Source: Mycobacterium gordonae
GTDB lineage: Bacteria > Actinomycetota > Actinomycetes > Mycobacteriales > Mycobacteriaceae
DNA length: 64,000 bases
Direction: 5' to 3'
Assembly: GCF_002101675.1 (NCBI RefSeq)
Contig: NZ_LQOY01000040.1
Coordinates: 29,902 to 93,901, forward strand
In this document: positions 12,233 through 22,500 of the stretch, in pieces
Layout of the letters: each line of letters begins with the position of its first letter
Position numbering within the stretch: the stretch's first letter is position 1
The notes under the pieces: model-generated
What the model was told of the DNA's origin: nothing
Database searches by the model: none
The model's input: the letters and a program-made list of their open reading frames with translations, nothing else
Program-made: the position numbers and the translations under genes

Positions 12233-12613
12233 GTGACCCCCACCTTCGCCGACCTGGCAAAAGCGCAATACATCCTGCTCACCACGTTCACCAAGGACGG
12301 CCGGCCCAAGCCCGTCCCCGTCTGGGCCGCGGTCGACGGCGACCGCCTGCTGGTGATCACCGAGGGAAAGTCATGGAAGGTCAAGCGGATTCGCAACACG
12401 CCGCACGTGCAGCTGGCCATCTGCGACATGCGCGGTCGCCCGAAGAGCGATTCCATCGACGGCACTGCGGCCATCCTCGACAAGTCGCAGACCAAGATCG
12501 TTTACGACGCGATCGGCAAGCGCTACGGCATCATCGGCAAGGTATTCAACCTGTTCAGCAGGCTGCGCGGCGGCATGGAGAACAACGTCGGACTGGAACT
12601 GCGCGTGGCGTAG
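12233..12613 (+). CDS. PPOX-class F420-dependent protein (Rv2061c-like)
   Basis: A 126-residue split-beta-barrel protein of the pyridoxamine 5'-phosphate oxidase-like group. The pattern AKAQYILLTTFTKDGRPKPV, then PVWAAVDGDRLLVIT and KVKRIRNTPHVQLAICD, is that of the mycobacterial PPOX F420 family. Such proteins bind deazaflavin F420 (some bind FMN or haem) and reduce diverse substrates. GTG at 12233 is the first codon of the conserved domain, and the transcript is probably leaderless. It converges on the dienelactone hydrolase-like gene (40 bp apart). The cellular substrate is not known. Confidence 0.82.
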   Translation: MTPTFADLAKAQYILLTTFTKDGRPKPVPVWAAVDGDRLLVITEGKSWKVKRIRNTPHVQLAICDMRGRPKSDSIDGTAAILDKSQTKIVYDAIGKRYGIIGKVFNLFSRLRGGMENNVGLELRVA

Positions 12614-12653
12614 CGGGCACTGCCAGCCGCCCAGGCGGCCCCGCGCACCGGGG

Positions 12654-13346
12654 TTATCCCAGATGCTCCCCGAAGAACGCGAACACCCGGCGCCAGGCGT
12701 CTTCGGTGGCGGCGTCGTCGTAGCCGAAACCGGTGACCCGCAACAGCGGTTGGCCGGGCAAATGGTTGGCGAAGCTGTGTCCGGCGCCCGGGTAGGACTT
12801 GATGTCGGCGGTGATGTTCTTGGCCGTGGTGACCTTGCGCAGGCGCTTTTCCGCGCCGATGCCCAGCGGGTCGCGGCTGCCGAAGCTCGCCACGATCGGG
12901 CATGCGCCGTCCAGGGTCTCACTGAGCTTGCGGGGCAGCGGGGTGCCGTAGAACGGCGCTGAGGCACCGAAACCTTTGGGCGACAGCACGAGTGCGAACT
13001 GACCCCCCATGCAGAAGCCGGCGATACCAACCCGCCCGGAGCATTCGGGCATGCCCAGCAGGTGCTCACGGGCGGCCATGACGTCGTCGATGGCCGGGCC
13101 GTGTTTGGTCAGCACGTCGCGCATCACCCTGGTGATGCATCGCGCCCGGCCGCCCCGCGCATATAGGTTTGGCGTGATCGCGACGTAGCCCGCTCGAGCC
13201 ACACGTTCGGACACCGCTTCGTTATCCGGCCCGTACCCGATCGCGTCGTGGACTATCACCACTCCGGGCCACGGACCCTGGCCGGAGGGAACATTCAACA
13301 GCGCATCGATCGGTCCCGCGGGTGTCTTCAGCTCAATCGTCGTCAT
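12654..13346 (-). CDS. Dienelactone hydrolase family protein (Rv2054-like)
   Basis: 230 residues with the dienelactone hydrolase variant of the alpha/beta-hydrolase fold. The nucleophile is Cys112 in GFCMGG instead of Ser, with Asp159 in SRDP and His190 in PGAGHSF. The N-terminal strand VVIVHDAIG supplies the oxyanion region. The ATG at 13346 starts the conserved domain, although the frame is open far upstream. Divergent from fxsA with 48 bp between starts. Family enzymes hydrolyse lactones or esters; the substrate of this one is unknown. Confidence 0.88.
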   Translation of the reverse strand: MTTIELKTPAGPIDALLNVPSGQGPWPGVVIVHDAIGYGPDNEAVSERVARAGYVAITPNLYARGGRARCITRVMRDVLTKHGPAIDDVMAAREHLLGMPECSGRVGIAGFCMGGQFALVLSPKGFGASAPFYGTPLPRKLSETLDGACPIVASFGSRDPLGIGAEKRLRKVTTAKNITADIKSYPGAGHSFANHLPGQPLLRVTGFGYDDAATEDAWRRVFAFFGEHLG

Positions 13347-13394
13347 AGCGTCATCTAACTGCAGCCGCGTCGCGACCGTTCGAGGAACTCCCGC

Positions 13395-13913
13395 GTGCGC
13401 CGCGGACGTTGGCCTTTCATGTTTGGACGGCTGTTTCTCATCTACGCCGTCGTCGAGCTCATGGTGACGATCGGGCTGGCGGCGGCAATCGGCGTCGGCT
13501 GGACCGTTGCGGTCCTGGCGGGCACCCTCGTTCTGGGACTGGGCCTCGGTGCCCCGATGGGCGGGTTGCAGCTCACCCGGCAGTTCATGCAATTGCGATC
13601 CGGTGTGCAGGAGCCGCGCAGCGCGCTGAGCGACGGCGCGCTGACCGCGCTGGCCACCGGGCTGGTCGTCATTCCCGGATTGGCCACCACCGTGCTGGGG
13701 CTGTTGCTGCTGGTGCCGCCGATCCGGGCGGTCGCACGTCCTGGGCTCACGGCGGTCGCAATGCGTGGTTTTCTGCGCCGGGTTCCGCTGATCGCCACCG
13801 CGCCGGCCGGCGTGCCGCGCCAGGACTACATCGACGGCGAGGTGATCGACGTCATCGACGGCGAACCGCCGACCCTGACCCGCGCTCCGGGCGCCACCGA
13901 GCCGCCCAGGTAG
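13395..13913 (+). CDS. fxsA: FxsA family membrane protein
   Basis: 172 residues, close to the size of M. tuberculosis FxsA (Rv2053c). An N-terminal helix RLFLIYAVVELMVTIGLAAA is followed by WTVAVLAGTLVLGLGLGAPM and a third pair around ATGLVVIPGLATTVLGLLLL, giving a polytopic inner-membrane protein with a charged cytoplasmic tail. In E. coli, FxsA overproduction blocks phage T7 exclusion by F; its native role is unclear. GTG at 13395 is preferred because GAGGAA lies about 8 nt upstream. The ATG at 13419 (protein start MFGRLFLIY) is the alternative and lacks a ribosome site. Confidence 0.85.
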   Translation: MRRGRWPFMFGRLFLIYAVVELMVTIGLAAAIGVGWTVAVLAGTLVLGLGLGAPMGGLQLTRQFMQLRSGVQEPRSALSDGALTALATGLVVIPGLATTVLGLLLLVPPIRAVARPGLTAVAMRGFLRRVPLIATAPAGVPRQDYIDGEVIDVIDGEPPTLTRAPGATEPPR

Positions 13914-13937
13914 CGGTCCACGCTCGCCACCCGCCAT

Positions 13938-13943
13938 TAGGGT
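13938..13943 (+). promoter_or_regulatory. Candidate -10 box of the amidohydrolase-lnt-ppm1 operon
   Basis: TAGGGT fits the TANNNT -10 consensus and ends 6 nt before the GTG at 13950. There is no ribosome-binding site before that GTG, so a leaderless operon mRNA is likely. The arrangement and spacing match the box before the PPOX gene at 12233. Confidence 0.5.
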
Positions 13944-13949
13944 TTTGCC

Positions 13950-15548
13950 GTGACGTCTACCACGCTGCTCGTCAACGGCCGGGTGCACAGTCCCAGTCAT
14001 CCCGACGCCACCGCCATGGCGGTGCGCGGTGATGTCGTCGTCTGGCTGGGCAGCGATGAGGTGGGGCGTAGCCAATTCCCCGACGCGGTCGTGCAGGACC
14101 TGGCCGGAGCCTTCGTGTCGCCCGGATTCGTGGACAGCCACATCCATGTGACCGCAACCGGTTTGGCCATCAGCGGGCTTGATCTGCGTGCCGCGGGTTC
14201 CCGGGCGCAGTGCTTACAAATGATTGCCGACCACGCGGCGGCCCACCCGGGGCGGCCGGTGTGGGGCCATGGTTGGGACGAGTCGGGCTGGCCGGAGAAC
14301 ACCACGCCCACCACCGAAGACCTGGACCGGGTGCTGGGTGACCGGCCCGCTTATCTGACCCGGGTGGACGTGCACTCGGCATTGGCGTCCTCGGGTTTGC
14401 GGCGGCTGGTCCCCGAGCTGTCCGCGGCAGCCGGGTTCGCCGCCGACCAGCCGTTGACCGCTGATGCGCATCACCGGGTGCGCGCGGTTGCCCGCGGGCT
14501 GCTGACCGACGAGCAACTGGCAGAAGCCCGCGTCGCGGCCCTGCAGGCCTTAGCCGCGTCGGGCATCGTCGCGGTCCATGAGTGCGCCGGGCCGCAGATC
14601 GGCGGCCTCGACGACTGGCTCGCGCTGCGCAGCCTCGACCACGGCGTCGAGGTGATCGGCTACTGGGGAGAACCCGTGAGCACCGCTGAGCGCGCCCGAA
14701 CGCTGATCGCCGAGACCGGCGCCCGCGGGCTGGCCGGTGATCTGTTCATCGACGGAGCGCTGGGATCGCGCACCGCCTGGCTGCAGGAACCGTACGCCGA
14801 TGCGCCCCGCTGTACGGGCACCTGCCATCTCGACCCGGAGACGATCGAAGCTCACCTGCGCGCCTGCAGTGAGGCCGAGGTGACCGCCGGCTTCCACGTC
14901 ATCGGTGATGCGGCCGTCTCGGCGGTCGTGGACGCGATCGAACGGGTCGTGGACGACCTCGGGGTGGCCGCCGTCGCCCGCTGCGGCCACCGGTTGGAGC
15001 ACCTGGAAATGGTCACCGCCGAACAGGCCGCCAAGCTGGGAGCATGGGGAGTCATCGCCAGTGTGCAGCCCAATTTCGACGCGCTCTGGGGTGGCCAGGA
15101 TGGCATGTACGCCCAGCGACTTGGTCCGCGCCGAGGGTGCCGGCTCAACCCGCTGGCGCTGTTAGCATCGCAAGGCGTGCCCCTAGCCTTCGGTTCTGAC
15201 GCGCCTGTCACCGGCTTTGCGCCGTGGGCCAGTGTGCGCGCCGCGATCCACCACCGCACCCCTGGAAGCGCGGTGTCGGCGCGGGCGGCGTTCGCGGCCG
15301 CAACCCGCGGCGGCTGGCGGGCCAGCGGTATCCACGACGGCCTGACCGGCACCCTGGTCCCGGGCGCCCTCGCCTCCTACGCGATATGGGACGCCGGTGC
15401 ACTGGACGTCAGCGCACCCCGCGACGCCGTCCAGCGCTGGTCCACCGACCCGCGGTCACGGGTCCCCGCGCTGCCACGGCTGGACGAGAGCGACACATTG
15501 CCGCAGTGCCTGCAAACCGTGCACCGGGGTGCGCTCATTCATGGCTGA
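13950..15548 (+). CDS. Amidohydrolase family protein (YtcJ/Amidohydro_3 type, Rv2052c-like)
   Basis: 532 residues of the metal-dependent amidohydrolase superfamily. Metal ligands are in VDSHIH (His64, His66); further conserved blocks are [39 protein letters not shown] and [10 protein letters not shown], the last carrying the catalytic Asp. YtcJ-type enzymes cleave N-acyl or cyclic amide bonds; no mycobacterial substrate is established. Its final 8 bp overlap the start of lnt, so it heads a three-gene unit with lnt and ppm1. The link to lipoprotein or mannolipid metabolism is guilt by association only. Confidence 0.87.
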   Translation: MTSTTLLVNGRVHSPSHPDATAMAVRGDVVVWLGSDEVGRSQFPDAVVQDLAGAFVSPGFVDSHIHVTATGLAISGLDLRAAGSRAQCLQMIADHAAAHPGRPVWGHGWDESGWPENTTPTTEDLDRVLGDRPAYLTRVDVHSALASSGLRRLVPELSAAAGFAADQPLTADAHHRVRAVARGLLTDEQLAEARVAALQALAASGIVAVHECAGPQIGGLDDWLALRSLDHGVEVIGYWGEPVSTAERARTLIAETGARGLAGDLFIDGALGSRTAWLQEPYADAPRCTGTCHLDPETIEAHLRACSEAEVTAGFHVIGDAAVSAVVDAIERVVDDLGVAAVARCGHRLEHLEMVTAEQAAKLGAWGVIASVQPNFDALWGGQDGMYAQRLGPRRGCRLNPLALLASQGVPLAFGSDAPVTGFAPWASVRAAIHHRTPGSAVSARAAFAAATRGGWRASGIHDGLTGTLVPGALASYAIWDAGALDVSAPRDAVQRWSTDPRSRVPALPRLDESDTLPQCLQTVHRGALIHG

Positions 15549-17466
15549 CGGCGCTGCAGACCCCGAGCAAACAACAAGTGATTCGCTGGAGGCGAACCCC
15601 GAAGAGTTGCCAGCAGCTGCGCCCGGCGTACCGGCGCGGCTGGGTCGGTTGGCCCGCCGCGCGATCTCGCGAACACCGGCCGTCTGGGCCCGGCTACGCC
15701 CGAGGCTGAGCCGGCTGGCCGTCACGCTGGTTGCCGGCCTGCTGATGTACGCCAGTTTTCCGCCGCTGAGCTGGTGGTGGGCCGCCGTCCTCGCCATCGC
15801 GTTGTTGAGCTGGGTGCTGACGCATCCCGCCACCACAGCTGCCGGGGGACTGGGCTACGGCTTCCTGTTCGGTCTGACGTTCTACGTGCCGCTGTTGCCC
15901 TGGATCGGCGCGCTCGTCGGCGACATGCCCTGGCTGGTGCTGGCGACGGGCTCGGCCTGCTTCCCGGGGCTGTTCGGGCTGTGCGCGGTGGTGGTACGGC
16001 GACTGCCGGGCTGGCCGATCTGGTTCGCGGTGCTCTGGGGCGCGCAGGAGTGGTTCAAATCGATATTTCCCTTCGGCGGATTTCCGTGGGGATCTATCGC
16101 CTTCGGCCAAGCTGAGGGCCCGTTGTTGCCGTTGGCCCAACTCGGCGGTGTTCCGCTGTTGTCGACGGCCGTGGTGCTCGTGGGCGCGAGTGTGACGGCG
16201 ATCGCACTGGAGATCGGCAAGTCGCTTCGAACCGGAAGCTCGACCGGGCAGACAGACGACGCCAAACCCCCGGCCGTCCTCCTGCCCGGCATCAGCATCT
16301 GCCTGGTGCTGTTGACCGCCATCCTCATCTGGCCGCAGGTGCGCCACGCCGGCGCGGGCTCCGGCGGCGAACCCACCGTCACCGTGGCCATCGTGCAGGG
16401 CAACGTGCCCCGGCTCGGGCTCGAATTCAACGCGCAGCGCCGCGCGGTGCTGGACAACCACGTCAGCCAGACCCTGCGACTCGCCGAGGACGTGCGTGCC
16501 GGTCTGGCGCCGCAGCCCCGTTTCGTCATCTGGCCGGAGAACTCCTCGGACATCGATCCGTTCGCCAACCCCGACGCCGGCCAGGAGATCTCCAAGGCCG
16601 CCGACGCGATCGGCGCTCCCATCCTGATCGGCACGCTGCTCGCCAAGCCGGGCCGCCCGGCCGACAACCCCGAATACACCAACACGATGATCGTCTGGAA
16701 CCCGCGCACCGGTCCCGCCGACCGGCACGACAAGGCGATCGTGCAACCGTTCGGTGAGTATCTGCCCATGCGGTGGTTTTTCCGCCATCTCTCCGGCTAC
16801 GCCGACCGCGCCGGCTACTTCGTCCCGGTTCCCGGGACCGGGACAGTCCGTATTGCCGGCGTACCGGTCGGGGTGGCCACCTGCTGGGAAGTGGTCTTCG
16901 ACCGCGCGCCGCGCAACTCCGTCCTGAATGGCGCGCAACTACTGACCGTGCCGAGCAACAACGCCACCTTCACCAAGGCGATGAGCGAGCAGCAGCTGGC
17001 GTTCGCGAAGGTGCGCGCCGTCGAGCACGACCGTTACGTACTGGTGGCCGGCACCACCGGGATCAGCGCCGTCATCGCACCGGACGGCGCGGAGTTGAAG
17101 CGCACTGATTTCTTCGTGCCCGACTACATCGACACTCAGGTTCGCCTGAAAACCAGTGTGACGCCGGCGACGCGTTGGGCTCCGATCCTGCAGTGGGCGC
17201 TGGTCGGGGCGGCTGGCGCGGTGGTTCTCTTCGCGATACGGCACAATAGTTCTTCCTCCGGCTGGTTCCCACGCCCTGGGCGCCCTCGATTGCGAAGGCG
17301 GTCGGGCCCGGCGGAGGAACCTGACGATTCCGATACGCCGTCAGCTGAAACGGATGACGGGAAAGTGGCGAACGAATCAACGACCGCACTCGTTGAGACT
17401 GCGAACGACACCCCGTCCGACGAGGGTGAGCGGACCCGTATCGGGCGAAATGAAGGAGCTACATGA
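15541..17466 (+). CDS. lnt: Apolipoprotein N-acyltransferase
   Basis: 641 residues from the ATG at 15541, which overlaps the amidohydrolase stop. About seven N-terminal membrane helices ([15 protein letters not shown] onward, roughly residues 55-275) are followed by a periplasmic nitrilase-fold domain. Its triad is Glu333 (VIWPENSS), Lys398 ([12 protein letters not shown]) and Cys448 (ATCWEVVFD). A final membrane helix near 560-580 precedes a charged, disordered tail. The enzyme transfers the third acyl chain to the N-terminal diacylglyceryl-Cys of lipoproteins. In the M. tuberculosis complex this domain is fused to Ppm1; here a stop codon separates them and the ATGA overlap couples translation. 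Confidence 0.94.
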   Translation: MADGAADPEQTTSDSLEANPEELPAAAPGVPARLGRLARRAISRTPAVWARLRPRLSRLAVTLVAGLLMYASFPPLSWWWAAVLAIALLSWVLTHPATTAAGGLGYGFLFGLTFYVPLLPWIGALVGDMPWLVLATGSACFPGLFGLCAVVVRRLPGWPIWFAVLWGAQEWFKSIFPFGGFPWGSIAFGQAEGPLLPLAQLGGVPLLSTAVVLVGASVTAIALEIGKSLRTGSSTGQTDDAKPPAVLLPGISICLVLLTAILIWPQVRHAGAGSGGEPTVTVAIVQGNVPRLGLEFNAQRRAVLDNHVSQTLRLAEDVRAGLAPQPRFVIWPENSSDIDPFANPDAGQEISKAADAIGAPILIGTLLAKPGRPADNPEYTNTMIVWNPRTGPADRHDKAIVQPFGEYLPMRWFFRHLSGYADRAGYFVPVPGTGTVRIAGVPVGVATCWEVVFDRAPRNSVLNGAQLLTVPSNNATFTKAMSEQQLAFAKVRAVEHDRYVLVAGTTGISAVIAPDGAELKRTDFFVPDYIDTQVRLKTSVTPATRWAPILQWALVGAAGAVVLFAIRHNSSSSGWFPRPGRPRLRRRSGPAEEPDDSDTPSAETDDGKVANESTTALVETANDTPSDEGERTRIGRNEGAT

Positions 17467-18251
17467 CCACCGGCCAGCCTGCGCCCGAAGCTGCGGGCCA
17501 CAGCCCCAGCCAGCGCGTCCTGGTGATCATTCCCACCTACAACGAGCGGGAGAACCTGCCGCTCATACATGGGCGCGTCACGCAGGCTTGCCCCGGCGTG
17601 CACGTCCTCATCGTCGACGACAACAGTCCCGACGGCACCGGCCAACTCGCGGACGAGCTGGCGGCCGCCGATCCCGAGCGCATCCACGTGCTGCACCGGA
17701 CCGTCAAGAACGGCCTCGGCGCGGCTTACCTGGAAGGCTTCGCCTGGGGACTCGGCAGGGGCTACTCGGTGCTGGTCGAAATGGACGCCGACGGCAGCCA
17801 TGCGCCTGAGCAGCTCTACCGGCTGCTGGAGGCTGTTGACGCCGGGGCTGATCTTGCGATCGGCTCACGCTACGTGCACGGCGGCACGGTGCGGAACTGG
17901 CCGTGGCGCCGGTGGGCCCTGTCCTGGACTGCCAACACCTATTCGCGGCTGGCGCTGGGCGTCGGGGTGCACGACATCACCGCCGGTTACCGGGCCTACC
18001 GCCGCGAAGTGCTCGAGACGATCGACCTGGCCAGCGTCGACTCCAAGGGCTACTGCTTCCAGATCGAGATGACGTGGCGGACGGTCAACACCGGATTCGT
18101 AGTCGTCGAGGTGCCGATCACCTTCACCGAACGTGAGATCGGTGTGTCGAAGATGAGCGGCTCCAACATCCGCGAGGCGCTGGTCAAAGTCGCTCAGTGG
18201 GGTATCGAGGGCCGGCGCAACCGCACCCGGTCCAGTCGCGCGCACACGTGA
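17463..18251 (+). CDS. ppm1: Polyprenol monophosphomannose synthase
   Basis: 262 residues, a GT2 family glycosyltransferase. [12 protein letters not shown] starts the GT-A fold, VDDNSPDGT (51-59) contacts GDP-mannose, and the metal-binding DAD is at 108-110 (MDADGSH). No membrane anchor is present, so it probably relies on Lnt for membrane association, as shown for the split M. smegmatis pair. It makes polyprenyl-phosphomannose, the periplasmic mannosyl donor for LM/LAM elongation and protein O-mannosylation. The ATG overlaps the lnt stop by 4 nt, with AAGGAG just upstream. Confidence 0.94.
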   Translation: MTTGQPAPEAAGHSPSQRVLVIIPTYNERENLPLIHGRVTQACPGVHVLIVDDNSPDGTGQLADELAAADPERIHVLHRTVKNGLGAAYLEGFAWGLGRGYSVLVEMDADGSHAPEQLYRLLEAVDAGADLAIGSRYVHGGTVRNWPWRRWALSWTANTYSRLALGVGVHDITAGYRAYRREVLETIDLASVDSKGYCFQIEMTWRTVNTGFVVVEVPITFTEREIGVSKMSGSNIREALVKVAQWGIEGRRNRTRSSRAHT

Positions 18252-18420
18252 CCCGATGGTGGCGACCCGCTGCGCCCGGCTACGCCGCGCTTGCGATCGC
18301 CACGTGACGCCATTGTGGCGACCCGCTGCGCCCGGCTACGCCGCGCTTGCGATCGCCACGTGACCCGATGGTGGCGACCCGCTGCGCCCGGCTACGCCGC
18401 GCTTGCGATCGCCACGTGAC
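18245..18420. repeat. Three tandem 56-bp repeats between ppm1 and rbpA
   Basis: Units at 18245-18300, 18301-18356 and 18357-18412, with a closing cacgtgac. Units 1 and 3 are identical; unit 2 differs only in the few bases after cacgtgac. Each unit contains gtggcga and, about 30 nt later, tcgccac, which can pair as a stem. The array begins inside the last codons of ppm1 and ends 4 bp before the rbpA stop, so it occupies the whole convergent gap and may terminate both transcripts. Copy number may vary between strains. Confidence 0.85.
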
Positions 18421-18423
18421 GGG

Positions 18424-18759
18424 CTAGCCGCGGCGCTTCGACCGGATCAGCTCCAAGCGCTCCTTGAGCAGCTCTTCCAGCTCTTCGACCGAGCGGCGTT
18501 CCAGCAACATGTCCCAGTGCGTACGGGGCGGCTTGACCTTCTTCGGCTCTGGCAGGTCGCCTTCGATCAAGGTGCCTTCCATGCCGTTGCGGCACAGCCA
18601 GGTGCCGGGAATCTCGGCGTCATCGGCGAACGGGACCTCGAACTCCTCGCCGTTCTCGGTGCGGTACCGAGCGATCTGGCGCGGTGCCAGGTCGTGGTTG
18701 CGGTCGGTCTCATAGCTCACGGCTCCGAGGCGACTACCTCGTAGGACACGATCAGCCAT
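18424..18759 (-). CDS. rbpA: RNA polymerase-binding protein RbpA
   Basis: 111 residues, matching actinobacterial RbpA throughout (M. tuberculosis Rv2050). An N-terminal tail MADRVLRGSRLGAVSYETDR is followed by the core domain with FEVPFADDAEIPGTW and CRNG, a basic linker KKVKPPRTHW, and the sigma-interaction domain MLLERRSVEELEELLKERL. It binds group 1/2 sigma factors and RNA polymerase, stabilises open complexes and is essential in M. tuberculosis. AAAGGAG lies 8 nt before the ATG on this strand. Divergent from the zinc-finger gene. Confidence 0.96.
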   Translation of the reverse strand: MADRVLRGSRLGAVSYETDRNHDLAPRQIARYRTENGEEFEVPFADDAEIPGTWLCRNGMEGTLIEGDLPEPKKVKPPRTHWDMLLERRSVEELEELLKERLELIRSKRRG

Positions 18760-18803
18760 TGGCGCTGCTCCTTTGGGTGCGGCGAGCTTGTGGTGCTGCC
18801 GTA

Positions 18804-18831
18804 ATTCTAGGTCTGTCTAAGCAAACGTTAA
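18804..18831 (-). promoter_or_regulatory. Candidate rbpA promoter
   Basis: On the minus strand, TAGAAT (18809-18804) is a near-ideal mycobacterial -10 box. TTAACG (18831-18826) lies 16 bp upstream as a weak -35. This would give a 5' leader of about 38 nt containing the AAAGGAG ribosome site. Assigned by eye only. Confidence 0.4.
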
Positions 18832-18935
18832 GACCGTCTGCACAAGTTCCCGGTTAGGCACGTTTCCGCGCGGTGCGCGACGCGACTGTCCATGATACCG
18901 GGATCACAACCGTTATCGGACTAAAGTCGTCAGGC

Positions 18936-19286
18936 GTGAGTCGTCGCGTTCGGCCTCAGCCGTGTCGCTGGTGTGGTCGTGATGTGACCGATGTCGGAAT
19001 GGGTCGCCGCCGCCAGTACTGCCGGCAGTCGTGCCGGCAGCGGGCCTACGAACAGCGGGCCATGATCTCCCGCGGCGAAGCTTCCGCCCTGCCCGTCGAT
19101 GCGGTGGTGCTGTCGGCGGAGGAGGCGGCCGACCTCTCCGATCGCGTCTACCAGGTCAGATGCGCTGCCGAGGACGTCGTCACCGCGCTGGATGAAGGCG
19201 CCGCCGCCAGGGAACTGCGCGAACTGTGCGACGAGTTGCTGCGCGCGGCCCGGGCTGCCGACGGCTGGCGTCGCGTGGGAGTCTGA
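18936..19286 (+). CDS. Small zinc-ribbon protein (position of Rv2049c)
   Basis: 116 residues from the GTG at 18936. An N-terminal basic zinc ribbon, CRWCGRDV then RRRQYCRQSCRQRAYEQR, has four Cys in C-x2-C...C-x3-C spacing, a small nucleic-acid-binding-like finger common in actinobacteria. A helical, acidic C-terminus follows (LSAEEAADLSDRVYQVRCAA). TAAAGT lies 8 nt before the GTG, suggesting a near-leaderless transcript. It lies between rbpA and pks12. It may be a DNA-binding regulator, but nothing shows its target. The upstream in-frame start at 18873 adds residues without similarity to a domain and was not used. Confidence 0.65.
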   Translation: MSRRVRPQPCRWCGRDVTDVGMGRRRQYCRQSCRQRAYEQRAMISRGEASALPVDAVVLSAEEAADLSDRVYQVRCAAEDVVTALDEGAAARELRELCDELLRAARAADGWRRVGV

Positions 19287-19581
19287 GGCGCGCGCGGAAC
19301 GCGCGTCCCGCCCGGACCGGTACAGTCGCGCAATGGACGGCGGGCCGGGTGTACAAGGGAGTACAGAAGGCTCACGGTACGCGGGGTGCCCGGCCGTTCT
19401 TTCGCTAGCTGCTGGGAGTATTCGACGTTTTTGAAATCCTGCCGAAGTTGGCGATACTCACCAGCGAGATTCTTGGGTCGGAATGCTGCACCAAGCGGCA
19501 GCTTCGTGCGGCGGCTTCTATGACTCGGCGAGAGCCGCATCCGGCGGGTCAGAGACGACCAAATTAGGCGAGGGGTTAGTA

Positions 19582-22500
19582 ATGAGTGATCAGCTCCAGC
19601 ATGCGACCGAAGCATTGCGGAAAGCGCTGGTCCAGGTCGAACGCCTGAAGAAGACCAACCGGGCGCTGCTGGAGCGGAACAGCGAGCCGATCGCCATCGT
19701 CGGAATGTCCTGCCGGTTCCCCGGCGGCGTCGACTCCCCGGACAGCCTGTGGCGGATGGTCGCCGAGGGCCGCGACGTCATCGCCGAGTTCCCCACCGAT
19801 CGCGGCTGGGATGTCGGTCAACTTTTCGACCCCGACCCGGACGCGGCGCACAAGACCTACGCCAACACCGGCGGCTTCGTCGACGGTGTGGCCGACTTCG
19901 ACGCCGCCTTCTTCGGCATCGCGCCCAGTGAGGCGCTGGCGATGGACCCCCAGCACCGGATGCTGCTGGAACTCTCCTGGGAGGCGCTCGAGCGCGCCGG
20001 GATCGATCCCGGCGGACTGCGCGGCAGCGCCACCGGTGTGTTTGCCGGGATCATTGCCCAGGGCTACGGAATGTTTGCTGAGGAGATAGAGGGCTACCGG
20101 CTCACCGGTATGACGTCCAGTGTCGCCTCCGGCCGGGTGTCCTACGTGCTGGGTCTGGAAGGCCCAGCGGTGTCAGTGGACACCGCCTGCTCGTCGTCCC
20201 TGGTGGCACTGCACATGGCGGTACAGTCGCTGCGGTCGGGAGAGTGCGACCTGGCACTGGCCGGTGGTGCGACGGTCAACGCCACCCCGACGGTGTTCGT
20301 CGAATTCAGCCGCCACCGAGGCCTGGCTCCCGACGGCCGCTGCAAGGCCTACGCGGGCGCCGCCGACGGCGTGGGCTGGTCCGAGGGTGGCGCCATCGTT
20401 GTGGTGGAACGACTTTCGGACGCACAGCGGTTGGGGCACCCGGTGCTCGCCGTCGTGCGGGGTACCGCGGTGAACCAGGACGGTGCGTCCAACGGATTGA
20501 CGGCGCCGAACGGTCCCTCCCAACAGCGCGTGGTGCGCGCGGCGCTGGCTAACGCCGGGCTGTCGGTGACCGATGTCGATGTGGTCGAGGGCCACGGCAC
20601 CGGCACCACGCTCGGCGACCCGATCGAGGCCCAGGCCTTGCTGGCCACCTACGGTCAGGGGCGCGCGGATGCGGGACGGCAACCCCTGTGGCTGGGATCT
20701 ATCAAGTCGAACATGGGGCACACGCAAGCCGCGGCCGGTGTGGCCGGTGTGATCAAGATGGTCCAGGCCATGCGCCACGAGATGTTGCCGGCGACCTTGC
20801 ACGTGGATGTGCCGTCCCCGCACGTGGACTGGTCGGCGGGGTCGGTGGAGTTGCTGGCCCAGGCCCAGCCGTGGAAGGCCGAGCCCGCCCGCGCCCGCCG
20901 TGCAGCGGTGTCGTCATTCGGCATCAGCGGCACCAATGCGCACGTGATCATCGAGTCCGCGCCGGCCGAACAGCCCCGCGAGGCCGCGCCGCAGGGACCG
21001 GCAGTGCCGTGGACGATCTCCGCCAAATCCGCCTCGGCACTGACGGCCCAGGCCGCCCGGTTGGCCGAATACATCGGCGCGCGTGAGGATCTGGACATCG
21101 CCGACGTCGCCTGGTCGCTGGCGGGGCGTACCGCGTTCGAGCACCGGGCCGTCATTGTCGGGGCAGACCGTGACCGGTTGCTGGCGGGATTGGCCGAGCT
21201 TGCCGCCGATGAGCCGGGGGAGTATATCCGCGGCGCGGCCCAGCCCACCGGAAAGACCGTCTTCGTCTTCCCCGGCCAGGGCTCGCAGTGGGTCGGTATG
21301 GCCGTCGAATTGCTGGACACCGCACCGGTATTCGCGCAGCAGGTCCAGGTGTGCGCCGAAGCGTTCGCCGAGTTCGTCGACTGGTCGCTGATCGATGTGC
21401 TGCGCGGCGCACCCGGGGCTCCGGGTCTGGACCGCGTCGACGTGGTGCAGCCCGTGCTGTTCGCGGTGATGGTGTCGCTGACCGAGCTGTGGCGCTCGAT
21501 CGGTGTGCGCCCCGACGCCGTCATCGGCCACTCCCAAGGCGAGATCGCCGCTGCCTACGTAGCCGGAGCGCTGTCGTTGCGCGACGCGGCCAGAGTGGTC
21601 ACGCTGCGCAGCAAGCTCTTGACCGGGCTGGCCGGGCCGGGTGGGATGCTGTCGATCGCCTGCGGCGCCGAGCAGGCACGAGAGTTGTTGGCGCCGTTTG
21701 GTGATCGCCTGGACATCGCCGCCGTCAACGGCCCTGCGGCGGTCGTGGTGTCCGGCGAGGTGGCCGCGCTCGACGAGCTCGCTGCCGCCTGTGTCGACCG
21801 CGAGCTCCGCGTGCGCCGGATCGACGTCGACTACGCCTCTCACTCGGTCGAGGTGGAGGCGATCCGCGGCGCATTGAGCGAGGCGCTGGCCGGCCTCGAG
21901 CCGTCGTCATCGCGCATCGCCTTCTTCTCCACCGTCACCGGAAGTCGGTTGGATACCGCCGGTTTGAATGCCGAATATTGGTATCGCAACATTCGTCAGA
22001 CCGTGCAGCTCGACCAGGCGGTCCGTAGTGCCTGTGAGCACGGCTACCGGGTGTTCATCGAATCGAGTCCACACCCGGCTCTGATCGCCGGCATCGAGGG
22101 CACCGCCAGCGCCTGCGATACCGAACCCGTGGTGGTGCCCACCCTGGGTCGCGAAGACGGTGGACTGCAACGCTTCCTGTCCTCGGCAGGCACCGCATTC
22201 GTCGCGGGGGTACCCGTGAACTGGCGTGGTCTGCTGGACGGCGCCGGGTTCGTCGAGTTGCCGACGTACGCCTTCGACAAGCGACGGTTCTGGCTGTCCG
22301 GCGAGGGCACCGGCGCCGACGCCTCCGGCCTGGGCCTGACTGCCAGCGAGCACCCGCTGCTGCGCGCGGTGGTGGAGTTGCCGGATTCGGGCGGCGTCGT
22401 CCTGACCGGTCGGCTTGCTCCGAGTGTGCAGGGTTGGTTGGCCGATCACGCCGTCTCCGGCATGGTGGTGTTCCCCGGCACCGGCTTTGTGGAATTGGCG

